Notes: generated from the sequence alone by a model not told the origin. Counted from the first letter of the stretch, positions 45,503 to 55,229 are shown. The stretch is DNA of 64,000 bases from Aerolutibacter ruishenii (GCF_007830115.1 NZ_VLKP01000003.1:124001-188000), one strand, 5' to 3'. Translations and numbers: made by a program.

Positions 45503-46198
45503 TCAATTGAGCGCGATCCGGATGGCCGTGGCGGCGGCCAAGGGCGCCAGCAGGGCCGTGACGACCAGGCCGGCGGCCAGCATCAACAGCGCGCCGATGG
45601 GGTCCAGACCCTGTGCCGACGCTGCCACCGCACCCGCGCCGAACACCAGAATCGGCACGTACAGCGGCAGCGCCAGCAGCGCGACTAGGATACCAGAGCG
45701 CCGCATGCCGACCGTCAGTGCGGCCACCACGGCGCCGAGCAGGCTCAGCAAAGGCGTGCCCAGCGCCAGCGACGCCATCAGCACGCCCAATTGTTCGCGC
45801 GGCAGGTGCAGCAGCTCACCCAGGAACGGGGCGGCGACCAGCAGCGGCAGCGCGGTCGTGGCCCAGTGCATGAACGTGCGCACGCCCACCAGCCACGCCA
45901 GCGGGACCGGGGCCAGCATCCACTGCTCCAGCGAGCCGTCCTCGGCATCACCGCGGAACAGGGTGTCCAGCGCCAGCAGGCCGGCCAGCAGCACGGCCAG
46001 CCACAGTACGGCGGCGGCGACTTTCGACAAGGCCTGCGGCTCGCCACCCAGACCAAGCGCGAACAGCACCACCACCAGCAGCGCGAACAACGCCGGCTGG
46101 AACGCATCGCCACGGCGGCGCCACAGCAGGCGCAGGTCGCGGGCCATCAGGGCCTTGGCCGACGAGGCCAGGCCGGGGGCGTGGTGGACGGGGCTCAT
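45503..46198 (-). CDS. ccmB: Heme exporter subunit CcmB
   Basis: 231 residues with six membrane segments and the CcmB pattern ([21 protein letters not shown]). Membrane part of the CcmAB ABC complex. ATG 46198 overlaps the ccmA stop as ATGA; a longer frame into ccmA was rejected. Confidence 0.95.
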   Translation of the reverse strand: MSPVHHAPGLASSAKALMARDLRLLWRRRGDAFQPALFALLVVVLFALGLGGEPQALSKVAAAVLWLAVLLAGLLALDTLFRGDAEDGSLEQWMLAPVPLAWLVGVRTFMHWATTALPLLVAAPFLGELLHLPREQLGVLMASLALGTPLLSLLGAVVAALTVGMRRSGILVALLALPLYVPILVFGAGAVAASAQGLDPIGALLMLAAGLVVTALLAPLAAATAIRIALN

Positions 46199-46854
46199 CG
46201 GTAGCCCTCCGTGCGCTGGCGCTCCAGGGTGAGCAGGCGGGTGCGCACCGGCGGCGCGGCATAAGCGCCGTGGGTGGTGACCAGCGCGGCGCCGCCTTCG
46301 CGCAGGTGCGCCTGCACCATGCGGTTGACCAGTTCGATGCCCTGCAGGTCGAGGTTGGCGTAGGGCTCGTCCATCAGCCACAGCGGCGCGGGCGAAAGCC
46401 ACATGCGGGCCAGTGACAGGCGCTTCTTCTGCCCGGCCGACAACTGGCGTGCGAGGGCGTCCTCGTAGCCAGCCAGGCCGACTACGGCCAGCGCATTTTC
46501 TGGCGACTGGGTACGGCGACGGCCCTGCAGGCCACCCAGGAAGTCGAGGTTCTCCATCGCGCTCAGGTCGGCCTTCAGACCCGGCAGGTGGCTGAGGTAG
46601 GCAATGGCGCGGGCGCGGCGCGAGGCCTTGGCACGCTCACCATCGATGTCGATCTCGCCTTCGTCCGCACGCAGCAGTCCCGCCAGCACCCGCAACAGGG
46701 TGGTTTTGCCGGCGCCATTGCCGCCCTGCACCAGCAGCGCTTCGCCAGCGTTGACTGAAAAATCGAGGGGCCCGAATACGGGCTCGTCATTGCGCGCGAA
46801 GCGCAGGCCGCGGGCTTCGAGCAGCGGCGGGACAGGTCGGTCGGGAGGCGTCAT
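46195..46854 (-). CDS. ccmA: Heme ABC exporter ATP-binding protein CcmA
   Basis: 219 residues. Walker [10 protein letters not shown] (44-52), signature [14 protein letters not shown], Walker B LWLMDEP and a switch His in [10 protein letters not shown] hydrolysis drives release of heme-loaded CcmE from CcmCD. First gene of ccmABCDEFGHI, all on the minus strand. Confidence 0.96.
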   Translation of the reverse strand: MTPPDRPVPPLLEARGLRFARNDEPVFGPLDFSVNAGEALLVQGGNGAGKTTLLRVLAGLLRADEGEIDIDGERAKASRRARAIAYLSHLPGLKADLSAMENLDFLGGLQGRRRTQSPENALAVVGLAGYEDALARQLSAGQKKRLSLARMWLSPAPLWLMDEPYANLDLQGIELVNRMVQAHLREGGAALVTTHGAYAAPPVRTRLLTLERQRTEGYR

Positions 46855-46890
46855 TGGCGGGAATTGGGCGGCCGTCGGGCCGCGATCCCG

Positions 46891-47364
46891 TCATTCTACC
46901 CAGTCGATGTGCGCGGCAGGGGGGACGTGGGGCGGGCGGGACAGGTACATCTTGAGCCGCACAGGCCGGCCCTGGTCCCAGTGCAGCACGCCGGCCTGGC
47001 CGAACTCGTGGGCCAGGGCGTCCAGCATGTGGGGTTCCAGCCCTGCCACCAGCCAACCGGATTCGCGCCAGTCGCCGCTGGTGTCCTCGGCCCACGCCGG
47101 TTGATGTGGTGCGCCGATGGCCTTGAGTTGCGCCACCAGCGACGAGTCCGCTCGCTGGTTGGCCGCATCGGAAGTGGGACGCGAGGCCGGGTTCCAGGCG
47201 GTGATGAAGGCATAGTGCATCGCTGGCCAGTAGGCTTCCACGTCGCCGGCAGCGCTGCCGACCTTGAGCCGGAAGGTGTCGCCATCCAGGCGCACGGCAT
47301 AGTCCGCCTGGGCGTAGGCAGCCGCGAGTTCGCCGGCGTCGACGATCTGGACTTCGCGCATCAT
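46891..47364 (-). CDS. DUF3293 protein
   Basis: 157 residues, soluble. The motifs ELAAAYAQADYAV and FITAWNPASRPTSDAANQRAD match the DUF3293 pattern. Two ATG codons in tandem (47364, 47361). It precedes ccmA by 36 bases on the same strand and may share its promoter. Function unknown. Confidence 0.85.
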   Translation of the reverse strand: MMREVQIVDAGELAAAYAQADYAVRLDGDTFRLKVGSAAGDVEAYWPAMHYAFITAWNPASRPTSDAANQRADSSLVAQLKAIGAPHQPAWAEDTSGDWRESGWLVAGLEPHMLDALAHEFGQAGVLHWDQGRPVRLKMYLSRPPHVPPAAHIDWVE

Positions 47365-47584
47365 GTGAGTGTGGCGTGAAACTGGGGTGTCGGGCGGGCC
47401 GTTCGTCGGCGTTCCTGGCCGCGCAGCGGTCGGTCATGGGGGCTGGATGCGGACCCGGCGCCACGGTCGGCACGAAGCGTGCACAGGTTATCTATCGCTT
47501 CATTCGGATTGATGGGTGGAATTTACGCGTCGGCTTTCCGTACACTTCGCTCTTCTCTTTGCATCCTTGGACCCCGCCCGCGCG

Positions 47585-48745
47585 ATGACCGCCCCCCGCC
47601 CCCCCGAGACCAAGCTGCCCAAGGTGGGCACCACCATCTTCACCGTCATGTCGCAGCTGGCGATGGAGCACGGTGCCGTGAACCTGGGGCAGGGATTCCC
47701 GGACTTCGATGTGCCGGCACGCCTGGTGGAAGCGCTGGCCCGGGCCATGCGCGAAGGCAAGAACCAGTACGCGCCGATGACCGGCCTGCCGGTGCTGCGC
47801 CAGGCCATCGCCGACAAGACCGAGCGTTGTTACGGTTACCGGCCGCACGTCGATGCGGAGGTCACCGTGGTCTCGGGCGCCAGCGAGGCGATCTTCGATG
47901 CCATCGCCGCGGTGGTGCGCGCCGGGGACGAAGTGATCGTGCTGGACCCGTGCTACGACTGCTACGAGCCGGCGATCGACCTGGCGGGAGGCGTCGCGGT
48001 GCACGTGGCACTGGATCCCGTGACCTTCGCCCCGGACTGGGCGGCGATCCGCGCCGCGGTCACGCCGAAGACCCGGCTGCTGATGATCAACAGTCCGCAC
48101 AACCCGTCCGGTGCGATGTTCAGCGCCGACGACATCGTCCAGTTGACCGCGCTGTTGCGCGACACCGGCATCTATCTGCTCTCGGACGAGGTGTACGAAC
48201 ACATCGTGTTCGATGGCGCGCGCCACGAATCCGTGCTGCGTTACCCAGAACTGCGCGAGCGCGCGTTCGTCGTGTCCAGTTTCGGCAAGACCTACCACTG
48301 CACTGGCTGGAAGGTGGGCTACTGCATTGCGCCGGCCGCGTTGTCCGCCGAGTTGCGCAAGGTGCACCAGTACAACACCTTCTGTACCTTCACCCCGGCG
48401 CAGGCCGCGTTCGCCGAGATGATCGAGGCCGAACCGGAGCACTACGAAACGCTGGGGGCGTTCTATCAGGAAAAGCGTGACCGTTTCCGCGAGCAACTGC
48501 TGACCACCAGGCTGAAGCCGCTGCCGGTCCCGGGCGGGTATTTCCAGCTGGTGGACTATTCAGCGGTCAGCGACCTGGACGATGTCGAATTCTGTCGCTG
48601 GCTGACCGTGGAGAAGGGCGTCGCCGCCATCCCGCTGTCGCCGTTCCATGCGGCGCCGCCGAAGGGACAACGCCTGGTGAGGCTGTGTTTTGCCAAGAAC
48701 GAAGGCACCCTGGATGCCGCCATCGCGCGCCTGCAGGCCCTCTGA
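47585..48745 (+). CDS. Methionine-type PLP aminotransferase (YbdL-like)
   Basis: 386 residues, class I aminotransferase. PLP lysine K235 is in SSFGKTYHCTGWKVGY; the substrate-binding NSPHNPSG and the N-terminal VNLGQGFPDF are also seen. Relatives YbdL and glutamine transaminase K transaminate methionine, glutamine and aromatic residues with keto acids. The downstream omega-amidase supports a glutamine transaminase/methionine salvage role, because the ketoglutaramate formed from glutamine is removed by that enzyme. Start at ATG 47585 rather than 23 codons upstream. Confidence 0.9.
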   Translation: MTAPRPPETKLPKVGTTIFTVMSQLAMEHGAVNLGQGFPDFDVPARLVEALARAMREGKNQYAPMTGLPVLRQAIADKTERCYGYRPHVDAEVTVVSGASEAIFDAIAAVVRAGDEVIVLDPCYDCYEPAIDLAGGVAVHVALDPVTFAPDWAAIRAAVTPKTRLLMINSPHNPSGAMFSADDIVQLTALLRDTGIYLLSDEVYEHIVFDGARHESVLRYPELRERAFVVSSFGKTYHCTGWKVGYCIAPAALSAELRKVHQYNTFCTFTPAQAAFAEMIEAEPEHYETLGAFYQEKRDRFREQLLTTRLKPLPVPGGYFQLVDYSAVSDLDDVEFCRWLTVEKGVAAIPLSPFHAAPPKGQRLVRLCFAKNEGTLDAAIARLQAL

Positions 48746-48815
48746 CAAACCGCGATAATCGCACCATGGCCTGGCGCGCCGGCGCCGGGCGCCGCCTGTT
48801 GCAGAGGACTTTCCC

Positions 48816-49613
48816 ATGCAGGACCTGCGCGTCTCCATCGTCCAGGGCGATACCCGCTGGCACGATCCCGCGGCCAACCGCGAGTACTACGGCCACCTGA
48901 TCGCGCCGCTGCACGGCACGACCGACCTGGTGGTGCTGCCGGAGACCTTCACCAGTGGTTTCAGCAACGACGCCATCGGCAACGCCGAGGGCATGGACGG
49001 CCCGACCGTGGCATGGATCCGCGAACAGGCGGGGAAACTGGGCGCCGCGGTGACCGGTAGCGTGCAACTGCGCGCCGAGGAGGGCGTGTTCAACCGCATG
49101 CTGTTCGCCACGCCCGAGGGCGCGTTGCACACTTACGACAAGCGTCATCTGTTCCGTTATGCGCGGGAGCACGAGCGTTACGCCGCCGGCCGCGAGCGGC
49201 TGACACTGGATTGGAAGGGCTGGCGCATCTGTCCGCTGGTCTGCTACGACCTGCGTTTCCCGGTGTTCTCGCGCAACCGCCATGACGTGGAGCGCCCCGG
49301 CCAGCTCGATTACGACCTGGCGCTGTACGTGGCCAACTGGCCGTCGGCGCGCAATTACCCGTGGAAGACGCTGTTGCGCGCACGCGCGATCGAGAACCTG
49401 TGCTACGTGGTGGGCGTCAACCGCGTCGGTACCGACGGCAATGGCCTGCACTACAGCGGCGACAGCGCGGTGATCGACTTCCTCGGCCACCCGGTCAGCG
49501 AATGCACGGACGAGGAGATGGTCGTGACCACCACCCTGCAGGCTGCGGAACTTCGGGCGCACCGCGAGCGCTTCCCCGCCATGCTGGATGGGGATGCGTT
49601 CGAACTGCGCTGA
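48816..49613 (+). CDS. Omega-amidase (YafV/Nit2-type nitrilase-family hydrolase)
   Basis: 265 residues, C-N hydrolase. The Glu-Lys-Cys triad is E43 (LPETFTSGF), K109 (YDKRHLF) and C143 (PLVCYDLRFP). This short type hydrolyses 2-oxoglutaramate or 2-oxosuccinamate to the keto acid and ammonia. Located 70 bases after the aminotransferase on the same strand, a combination known for methionine salvage and the glutaminase II pathway. The specific substrate is inferred from context. Confidence 0.9.
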   Translation: MQDLRVSIVQGDTRWHDPAANREYYGHLIAPLHGTTDLVVLPETFTSGFSNDAIGNAEGMDGPTVAWIREQAGKLGAAVTGSVQLRAEEGVFNRMLFATPEGALHTYDKRHLFRYAREHERYAAGRERLTLDWKGWRICPLVCYDLRFPVFSRNRHDVERPGQLDYDLALYVANWPSARNYPWKTLLRARAIENLCYVVGVNRVGTDGNGLHYSGDSAVIDFLGHPVSECTDEEMVVTTTLQAAELRAHRERFPAMLDGDAFELR

Positions 49614-49652
49614 GTCATTCCACGCCGACGATCCGGACCGACAATCGCCGGC

Positions 49653-49862
49653 TCATTCCTCGAGCGTGAAGCCTACCTTCAACGTCACCTGCCAATGGGC
49701 GACCTTGCCGTCTTCCACATGGCCGCGGACATCGGTCACGTGGAACCAGCGGATGTCGCGGATGGTCTTGGACGCACGTTCGATGGCGTTGCGGATGGCT
49801 TCGTCGCTGCTGGTGCGCGAGGAACCGGTCAGTTCAACCGACTTGTACACGTGTTCGCCCAT
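49653..49862 (-). CDS. Dodecin
   Basis: 69 residues starting [15 protein letters not shown]; contains [22 protein letters not shown] and ends in [10 protein letters not shown], the dodecin pattern. Forms a hollow 12-mer that stores flavin (or coenzyme A), with the aromatic W/F of IRWFHV stacking on the ligand. GGAG upstream supports ATG 49862. Single gene, convergent with the omega-amidase. Confidence 0.92.
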   Translation of the reverse strand: MGEHVYKSVELTGSSRTSSDEAIRNAIERASKTIRDIRWFHVTDVRGHVEDGKVAHWQVTLKVGFTLEE

Positions 49863-50106
49863 GGCGGTGCGCTCCGGGAGAGGTGCTGCGTTGGTCCGCG
49901 ATCCGCCGGTGGTCATGCCCCGTCGTCGCCGGATGGCCTGATCCTACACCGCTGCCGTGGTGGGACATGTTCGCGGTGCGTGAACGCGATGGCGGCCCTT
50001 GCAGGCCACCCGCGTCGGCCGACATACGGCGCAGGCAGGCGTCGCGCGCGGGACTAGACTGCAATCACCGCCACAGCCACCGCTCCCCCGTGTGGAGGAT
50101 CCCGCC

Positions 50107-50571
50107 ATGACCACCCAACGCCTGGAACAATTCCTGCGATCACACGACGTTCACTTCGACACCGTGCCGCACGACCACGCCATCACCGCGCTGGACACGG
50201 CGCGACGCGCGCACCTGACCGGCCGTGACATGGCCAAGACGGTGGTGGTGAAGCTCGATGGACGCCTCGCGATGGCCGTGATTCCGGCCAACGAATGGGT
50301 CAGCCTGGAAGCCTTGCGACAGGCCACCGGCGCACGCAGCGCCAGTCTGGCCGGCGAGAACGAGTTCAACGACCGCTTCCCCGAATGCGAAGTCGGGGCC
50401 ATGCCTCCCTTCGGCAACCTCTACGGCATGGAGGTCTACGCCGCCGACAGCCTGTCGCGCGGACAGGACATCGCCTTCAACGCCGGCAACCACCACGAAC
50501 TGGTGCGGATGGGCTGGAACGACTTCGAGCGGCTGGTGCATCCACGCATCATGTCGATGACGCGGCACTGA
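50107..50571 (+). CDS. YbaK/ProX-family aminoacyl-tRNA deacylase-like protein
   Basis: 154 residues. YbaK/EbsC domain with the catalytic-type Lys in DMAKTVVVKLDG and the loop GAMPPFGNLYGMEVY. Members hydrolyse mischarged tRNAs; the exact tRNA is unknown. GGAGG precedes ATG 50107. Convergent with rluB, separated by a hairpin. Confidence 0.88.
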   Translation: MTTQRLEQFLRSHDVHFDTVPHDHAITALDTARRAHLTGRDMAKTVVVKLDGRLAMAVIPANEWVSLEALRQATGARSASLAGENEFNDRFPECEVGAMPPFGNLYGMEVYAADSLSRGQDIAFNAGNHHELVRMGWNDFERLVHPRIMSMTRH

Positions 50572-50583
50572 CTGCCGGAAAGT

Positions 50584-50611
50584 ACGAAGGGCACCTTGCG
50601 GCGCCCTTCGT
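50584..50611. terminator. Hairpin between convergent ybaK-like gene and rluB
   Basis: ACGAAGGGC pairs with GCCCTTCGT, extended by CC/GG after an A-C mismatch, loop TTGC. No T-run. Located between the two converging stop codons, so it may end transcription from both sides. Confidence 0.5.
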
Positions 50612-50619
50612 GGCTTGCA

Positions 50620-52284
50620 TCATCCGCGCTGGCCGTGACCGCCGCCGGTGCGACCGCCACCTGGACGGCCACCACCACCTGGACGGCCGCCGCCGCGCGG
50701 GCCTCCCGGACGAGGGCCGCCGCCGGGACGATTGCCAGCCGGCCGGCCACCGGGCTTGCCACCGCCCGGACGGTTGCCGCGCGGGCGGTCACCGTACGGA
50801 TTGAAGCCGCCCGGATTGGCGTGGTCGGACGGGAACGACGGCGCGTTGCCGGGATGGCCGTACGGCTTGGCCGCGCGCTGCGGCTTGCCTTGGCCGCCAC
50901 CCGGACCGCGGCGCTCGCCGCCGAAACCGCCACCAAAGTCGCCTTGGCTCTCGCCACGACCGTAACCGCCGCCAGCACCGACGCGGCCACCCGTGCCGGC
51001 ACGCCCGCCCGGACCCCCGCTGCGGCCACCCGGGCCACCGCTACGAGCCCCGCCGGGCTTGCCACCCTTGTCGCCCCACGGCTTCTTCGGGCCGCGCTGC
51101 TCCGGGTTGCGGTGGCCGGTCGGGCCGGTGTCCACGCCCTCGGGTACGTACCAGGTGCGGAACGCGGCCGGGCTGCCTTCCGGCAACTTGGGACCCTTTT
51201 CCTTGCGCTGCTTGAACGGCTTCTGCGAGGCCTTGGCCGCCATTTCGCCGCTGACCGTCAGGCCGCCGTGCGGCTTCTTGCCGCCACGGCCGCGACGGTC
51301 GTCGCGCACGTGGTCGAAACGGCGCAGCTCGCGGCCTTCATCGGCGGTGTTGTGGCCGCCCACGTAACCGTGCGTGCGCTCGCCGCCCAGGTGGATGGTG
51401 GACTTGGCCGCCTTGCGCTGGCCGATCACCGGCTGCAGCGTCAGCGCCGAAGGCGTGCCGTCTTCCAGGCCGAGCTTGGTGCGCAGCGCCTCGACGCGGT
51501 CGGCTGGCAGCTCCTGCGACTGGCCGCGCAGCAGCGGCTGCGGCAGGGTTACCTCGCCGTAGCGGATGCGCTTGAGGCGGCTCACCTGGCAGCCTTGCGA
51601 CTCCCACAGGCGGCGCACTTCGCGGTTGCGGCCTTCCTTGACGACCACGCGGAACCAGTCGTGCGAATCGGTGCCGCCGATGGCCTCGATCTCGTCGAAC
51701 TTGGCCGGGCCGTCGTCCAGCGCAACGCCGCGGCGCAGGCGGTCGACGATGTTCTCCGGCACGGTGTCCTGGCCTTCCGGTGCACGCACGCGACAGACGT
51801 ACTCGCGTTCGACTTCGAACGACGGGTGCATCAGCGCGTTGGCCAGCTCACCGTCGGTGGTGAGCAGCAGCAGGCCGGTGGTGTTGATGTCCAGGCGGCC
51901 GATGGCGATCCAGCGCGCGCCCTTCAGCGCGGGCAGGGCTTCGAACACGGTGGGGCGACCCTCGGGGTCTTCACGCGTGGTCACTTCGCCTTCGGGCTTG
52001 TTGTACATCAGCACGCGCGACGGGTCGGTCAGCGCGCTGGCGACGAACTGGCGCCCGTCGATCTCGATCTTGTCACCGCTGGTGATGCTCTGGCCTACCT
52101 GCGCGGTCTCGCCATTGACCTTGACCAGGCCGTCGGCGATGCGCTGTTCCAGGGCGCGGCGCGAACCGAGTCCGGCCTGCGCCAGCACCTTGTGCAGGCG
52201 CTCTTCCAGCTTGGGTGCGGTGGCTTCGGCGGCGGTTTCGGTGCCGCGCTTGAGCGTGAGCTTGCGGCTCTTCTCTTCAGTCAT
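50620..52284 (-). CDS. rluB: 23S rRNA pseudouridine synthase RluB with RGG-type tail
   Basis: 554 residues. An S4 domain (~28-88) and an RsuA/RluB-type catalytic domain with D132 in GRLDINTTGLLLL; RluB modifies U2605 of 23S rRNA. Residues ~385-554 are a disordered Gly/Arg/Pro tail with many RPGG, GGRP and RGG units, far longer than in E. coli RluB (~290 residues). ATG 52284 overlaps the scpB stop by 8 bases. Third gene of scpA-scpB-rluB. Confidence 0.92.
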   Translation of the reverse strand: MTEEKSRKLTLKRGTETAAEATAPKLEERLHKVLAQAGLGSRRALEQRIADGLVKVNGETAQVGQSITSGDKIEIDGRQFVASALTDPSRVLMYNKPEGEVTTREDPEGRPTVFEALPALKGARWIAIGRLDINTTGLLLLTTDGELANALMHPSFEVEREYVCRVRAPEGQDTVPENIVDRLRRGVALDDGPAKFDEIEAIGGTDSHDWFRVVVKEGRNREVRRLWESQGCQVSRLKRIRYGEVTLPQPLLRGQSQELPADRVEALRTKLGLEDGTPSALTLQPVIGQRKAAKSTIHLGGERTHGYVGGHNTADEGRELRRFDHVRDDRRGRGGKKPHGGLTVSGEMAAKASQKPFKQRKEKGPKLPEGSPAAFRTWYVPEGVDTGPTGHRNPEQRGPKKPWGDKGGKPGGARSGGPGGRSGGPGGRAGTGGRVGAGGGYGRGESQGDFGGGFGGERRGPGGGQGKPQRAAKPYGHPGNAPSFPSDHANPGGFNPYGDRPRGNRPGGGKPGGRPAGNRPGGGPRPGGPRGGGRPGGGGRPGGGRTGGGHGQRG

Positions 52285-53107
52285 GGTTCTCTTGCTCCGG
52301 CGCGTCCTCGTGGGAGGCGGCCTCTACTTCGGGAACGGTCGTCGTCGCGACGGCGTTGTCTTGCTCGTGATCGTTCTCGTCCGCCGCGCGCTCGCCCGGC
52401 GCGGCTTCGGGGGTGCCCATGGGGGCGGTGTTTTCTTGGTTAGCGCTGGCAGCGACGTCATCGATCGGCACGCCAGTATTGTTATCGCCGCCATCTTCGT
52501 CATTCGGCGCATCGTCCGCATTGCCGATACCGCCCGCTGGCAGCGGCGCATCGCCCAGTGCCAACTGCGGCTCCAATTCGCCGATGTCCTTGATTTCCGA
52601 CAATGGCGGCAGCTCGTCCAGCCGCTTCAGCCCGAAATAGTCGAGGAAGCCCCTGGTGGTGCCGAACAGCGCCGGGCGGCCCGGCACGTCACGGTGGCCC
52701 ACCACGCGGATCCACTCACGCTCTTCCAGCGCCTGGATGATGTTGCTGCTGACCGCCACGCCGCGGATCTGCTCGATCTCGCCGCGGGTGATCGGCTGGC
52801 GGTAGGCGATCAGCGCCAATGTCTCCAGCGTGGCACGTGTGTACTTGGTCTTGCGCTCGGTCCACAGCCGCGCCACCCATGGGTGCACGTCGACCTTGAC
52901 CTGGTAGCGGAAACCCGACGCCAGCTCGACCAGCTCCACGCCGCGCTCGGCACAGGCGTCCTGCAGCGTCTGGATTGCCTGCGCCACGGCGCCACTCGGC
53001 GGCGGCTGGTCCTCGGGGAACAGCGCCTGCAACTGCGCCAGCGACAGCGGCTGGTTGCCGGCCAGTAGGGCGGCTTCCACGATGCGGGTGATGAGGTGTT
53101 GGTCCAT
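52277..53107 (-). CDS. scpB: Segregation and condensation protein B
   Basis: 276 residues. Two winged-helix domains at ~1-180 (ETLALIAYRQPITRGEIEQIRG, FGTTRGFLDYFGLKRLDELP) followed by an acidic low-complexity tail (~190-276). Partner of ScpA and the Smc ATPase encoded 7 kb away. ATG 53107 (MDQHLITRIVEAALLAG) was chosen; an upstream extension is not ScpB-like. Confidence 0.94.
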   Translation of the reverse strand: MDQHLITRIVEAALLAGNQPLSLAQLQALFPEDQPPPSGAVAQAIQTLQDACAERGVELVELASGFRYQVKVDVHPWVARLWTERKTKYTRATLETLALIAYRQPITRGEIEQIRGVAVSSNIIQALEEREWIRVVGHRDVPGRPALFGTTRGFLDYFGLKRLDELPPLSEIKDIGELEPQLALGDAPLPAGGIGNADDAPNDEDGGDNNTGVPIDDVAASANQENTAPMGTPEAAPGERAADENDHEQDNAVATTTVPEVEAASHEDAPEQENHD

Positions 53108-53147
53108 TCGCTCGTTTGCTATGGGGCGGGGTGGGCGGGTGCCCGAC

Positions 53148-54104
53148 TCAGTTGTCCGGATCGTTGGCGGCGGGCTCGTCATCGAACTCGCTGGACAGTT
53201 CCAGCGCGTCCGGTGCGTCCTGGCCGATCACCAGCGACTTCACGTAGATCGGTTGCAGCGGGGCTTCCTGCACGATCTCCACCATCTGCTCCTTGGCCAG
53301 CGTCAGCATGCCCAGGAAGGTCACTACCACCCCGAGCTTGCCTTCCTCGGCGGTGAACAGCGACTCGAAGCGGTGGAAGGCGCCATCGCCCAGCCGCTCC
53401 AGCAGCTCGGCCATGCGCTGCCGCACACTGAGCGCATCGCGCTTGATCGCGTGCTGGGTGAACAGCTCGGCGCGCTTGAGCACGTCGTGCAGGGCGAGCA
53501 ACATCTCCTTCAGGTCCACCGGCGGCGGCAGCTTGACTGCCGCGCGGTCCGGCACGAAGGCCTGCGCCGGGGTGGTGTCGCGGTCCTGGCGGGGCAGGGC
53601 ATCGATGTCCTCGGCGGCCTTCTTGAAGCGCTCGTACTCCTGCAGGCGGCGGACCAGCTCGGCGCGCGGATCATCCTCCTCGCCCTCCTCGGTGGTGGCG
53701 CGCGGCAGCAGCATCCGCGACTTGATCTCGGCCAGCATGGCGGCCATGACCAGATAGTCGGCGGCCAGCTCGAAGCGCATCTCGTGCATGGCCTGGATGT
53801 AGTCGACGTACTGGCGGGTGATGTCCGCCACCGGGATGTCGAGGATGTCCAGGTTCTGCCGGCGGATCAGGTACAGCAGCAGGTCCAGCGGACCCTCGAA
53901 GGCCTCCAGGATGACTTCCAGCGCGTCCGGCGGGATGTACAGGTCCTGCGGGATCTGCAGCACCGGCTGCCCATGCACCACCGCCAGCGGCATTTCCTGC
54001 TGCTGGGGGGCGGTCGCCTGGGATGCCGCGGCGGGCACCGATGGGGGCGTCTGAGCGTCCTGCCCGGGGGCGTCGGTCGCTTCTGGCGCGTTTTCGTTGG
54101 TCAT
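53148..54104 (-). CDS. scpA: Segregation and condensation protein A
   Basis: 318 residues. Kleisin of the Smc-ScpAB condensin: FEGPLDLLLYLIRRQNLDILDIPVADI near residue 65 is the ScpA hallmark, and the C-terminal winged helix is the Smc-binding end. The first ~45 residues are an Ala/Pro/Gln-rich extension. ATG 54104 with a GAGGGGG upstream. scpB follows after 40 bases. Confidence 0.95.
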   Translation of the reverse strand: MTNENAPEATDAPGQDAQTPPSVPAAASQATAPQQQEMPLAVVHGQPVLQIPQDLYIPPDALEVILEAFEGPLDLLLYLIRRQNLDILDIPVADITRQYVDYIQAMHEMRFELAADYLVMAAMLAEIKSRMLLPRATTEEGEEDDPRAELVRRLQEYERFKKAAEDIDALPRQDRDTTPAQAFVPDRAAVKLPPPVDLKEMLLALHDVLKRAELFTQHAIKRDALSVRQRMAELLERLGDGAFHRFESLFTAEEGKLGVVVTFLGMLTLAKEQMVEIVQEAPLQPIYVKSLVIGQDAPDALELSSEFDDEPAANDPDN

Positions 54105-54486
54105 CAAGAGCCGGCCCCCTCGGGCCTGCGGCACTGCCAATGCGTCGGAACGGGCGACCGGTCGGCCACCTTCAAAGGTGCTACGGACAGCTGAACGTCT
54201 TTGCCATAGGCCCCAACGGGCCTGGCTCGCGCGCCAGGTCTTGGCGGGCAGCAGTCAGGGAGGCGCTGGGCATGGGCCGGGAACGGGGCGAACCGTGGTG
54301 GGGCACGGGAAACCGCGGGGGCAGGCGCCGGAGCCGCGGGCATCGCCGCCTGACGGCCTCAGGCGATTGATGCCAAGGGTACGGGGTTGGGGGTGGGACT
54401 GTCCAGTCATGAGCTGTGCCGCGTACTGACTACAATTCAGGCTGGGCCTGTGATGGCAGGTCGTTACTTATAAGGAGCTGGGCCGC
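54105..54486. other. 382-bp intergenic region rich in inverted repeats
   Basis: No convincing gene is present. Dense symmetry is seen: CACCTT-CA-AAGGTG (54167-54180), GACCGGTC (~54156-54163) and a compound hairpin GGCATC...CGCCTGA-CGGCC-TCAGGCG...GATGCC (54339-54374). TACAAT at 54431-54436 may be the -10 of yciI-bolA. It does not match the conserved cores of 6S RNA, RNase P RNA, SRP RNA or tmRNA that I can recall. A structured leader of scpA or an unknown RNA is possible. Confidence 0.4.
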
Positions 54487-54786
54487 ATGTGGTACGTGAT
54501 CGAAGGTTATGACGGCGAGGATGTGCTGACGCGGCGACTGGCCGCCCGCCCGGACCATGTGGCCCGCTTGACCGAATTGCGCGACGCCGGTCGTCTGCTG
54601 CTGGCAGGCCCATGCCCGGCCATCGACGCCGAAGATCCGGGCCCGGCCGGTTTCAGCGGCAGCCTGATCGTGGCTGAATTTGAATCGCTGGACGCGGCCC
54701 GTGCCTGGGCGGACGCCGACCCGTACGTGGCTGCCGGTGTCTATACCCGGGTGGATGTGCGTCCGTTCCGCAAGGTGATGCCATGA
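54487..54786 (+). CDS. yciI: YciI-family protein
   Basis: 99 residues, ferredoxin-like fold. The pattern [22 protein letters not shown] and the dimer-loop [17 protein letters not shown] fit YciI. Function of the family is unclear; in E. coli-like genomes it neighbours septation gene ispZ, which is not here. ATGA overlap with bolA shows coupling. Confidence 0.92.
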   Translation: MWYVIEGYDGEDVLTRRLAARPDHVARLTELRDAGRLLLAGPCPAIDAEDPGPAGFSGSLIVAEFESLDAARAWADADPYVAAGVYTRVDVRPFRKVMP

Positions 54787-55085
54787 ACCGTGGTCCGCTA
54801 CCACGCGAGGAACGGGTGGCGGCGATCCGCGCAGCGATCGAGGCGGCGTTGCACCCTGTCTCGCTGGTGGTGGAGGACGAGAGCCATCTGCATGCGGGGC
54901 ACGAAGGTGCCCGTGATGGGCGAGGGCACTTCCGGGTGGAAGTGGTCAGTGACGCGTTCCAGGGCATGGGCCCGATCGCGCGGCACCGGGCGGTGTATGC
55001 GGCGGTAGGTGACCTGATGGCCACCGATATTCATGCATTGGCGATTGTGGCCAAGGTGCCGCCTGCAACTTTGGCTAAAGACTAG
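54783..55085 (+). CDS. bolA: BolA-family protein
   Basis: 100 residues. BolA pattern: [21 protein letters not shown], then [25 protein letters not shown] and [14 protein letters not shown]. The histidines of [11 protein letters not shown] and HALAI may bind an Fe-S cluster with a monothiol glutaredoxin. Overlaps yciI by 4 bases. Confidence 0.93.
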   Translation: MNRGPLPREERVAAIRAAIEAALHPVSLVVEDESHLHAGHEGARDGRGHFRVEVVSDAFQGMGPIARHRAVYAAVGDLMATDIHALAIVAKVPPATLAKD

Positions 55086-55229
55086 TCGCGGACCCAAGCG
55101 TTACGTAATGTGAAGCGCACGCCGGCCGAGCGACAGCGGCCTCGGCGTCACGGTATAACACGACCAGCGTGGGTGAAGGCGCCGCCGGCGGCCTGCTCGG
55201 CGAGTTCGCACTGGGCGTAACGACACGGC

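Noticed and set aside
54104-54343. 79-residue minus-strand frame next to scpA
   Set aside because: Pro/Ala/Arg-rich without motif or ribosome site and placed in a region of inverted repeats; not supported as a gene.
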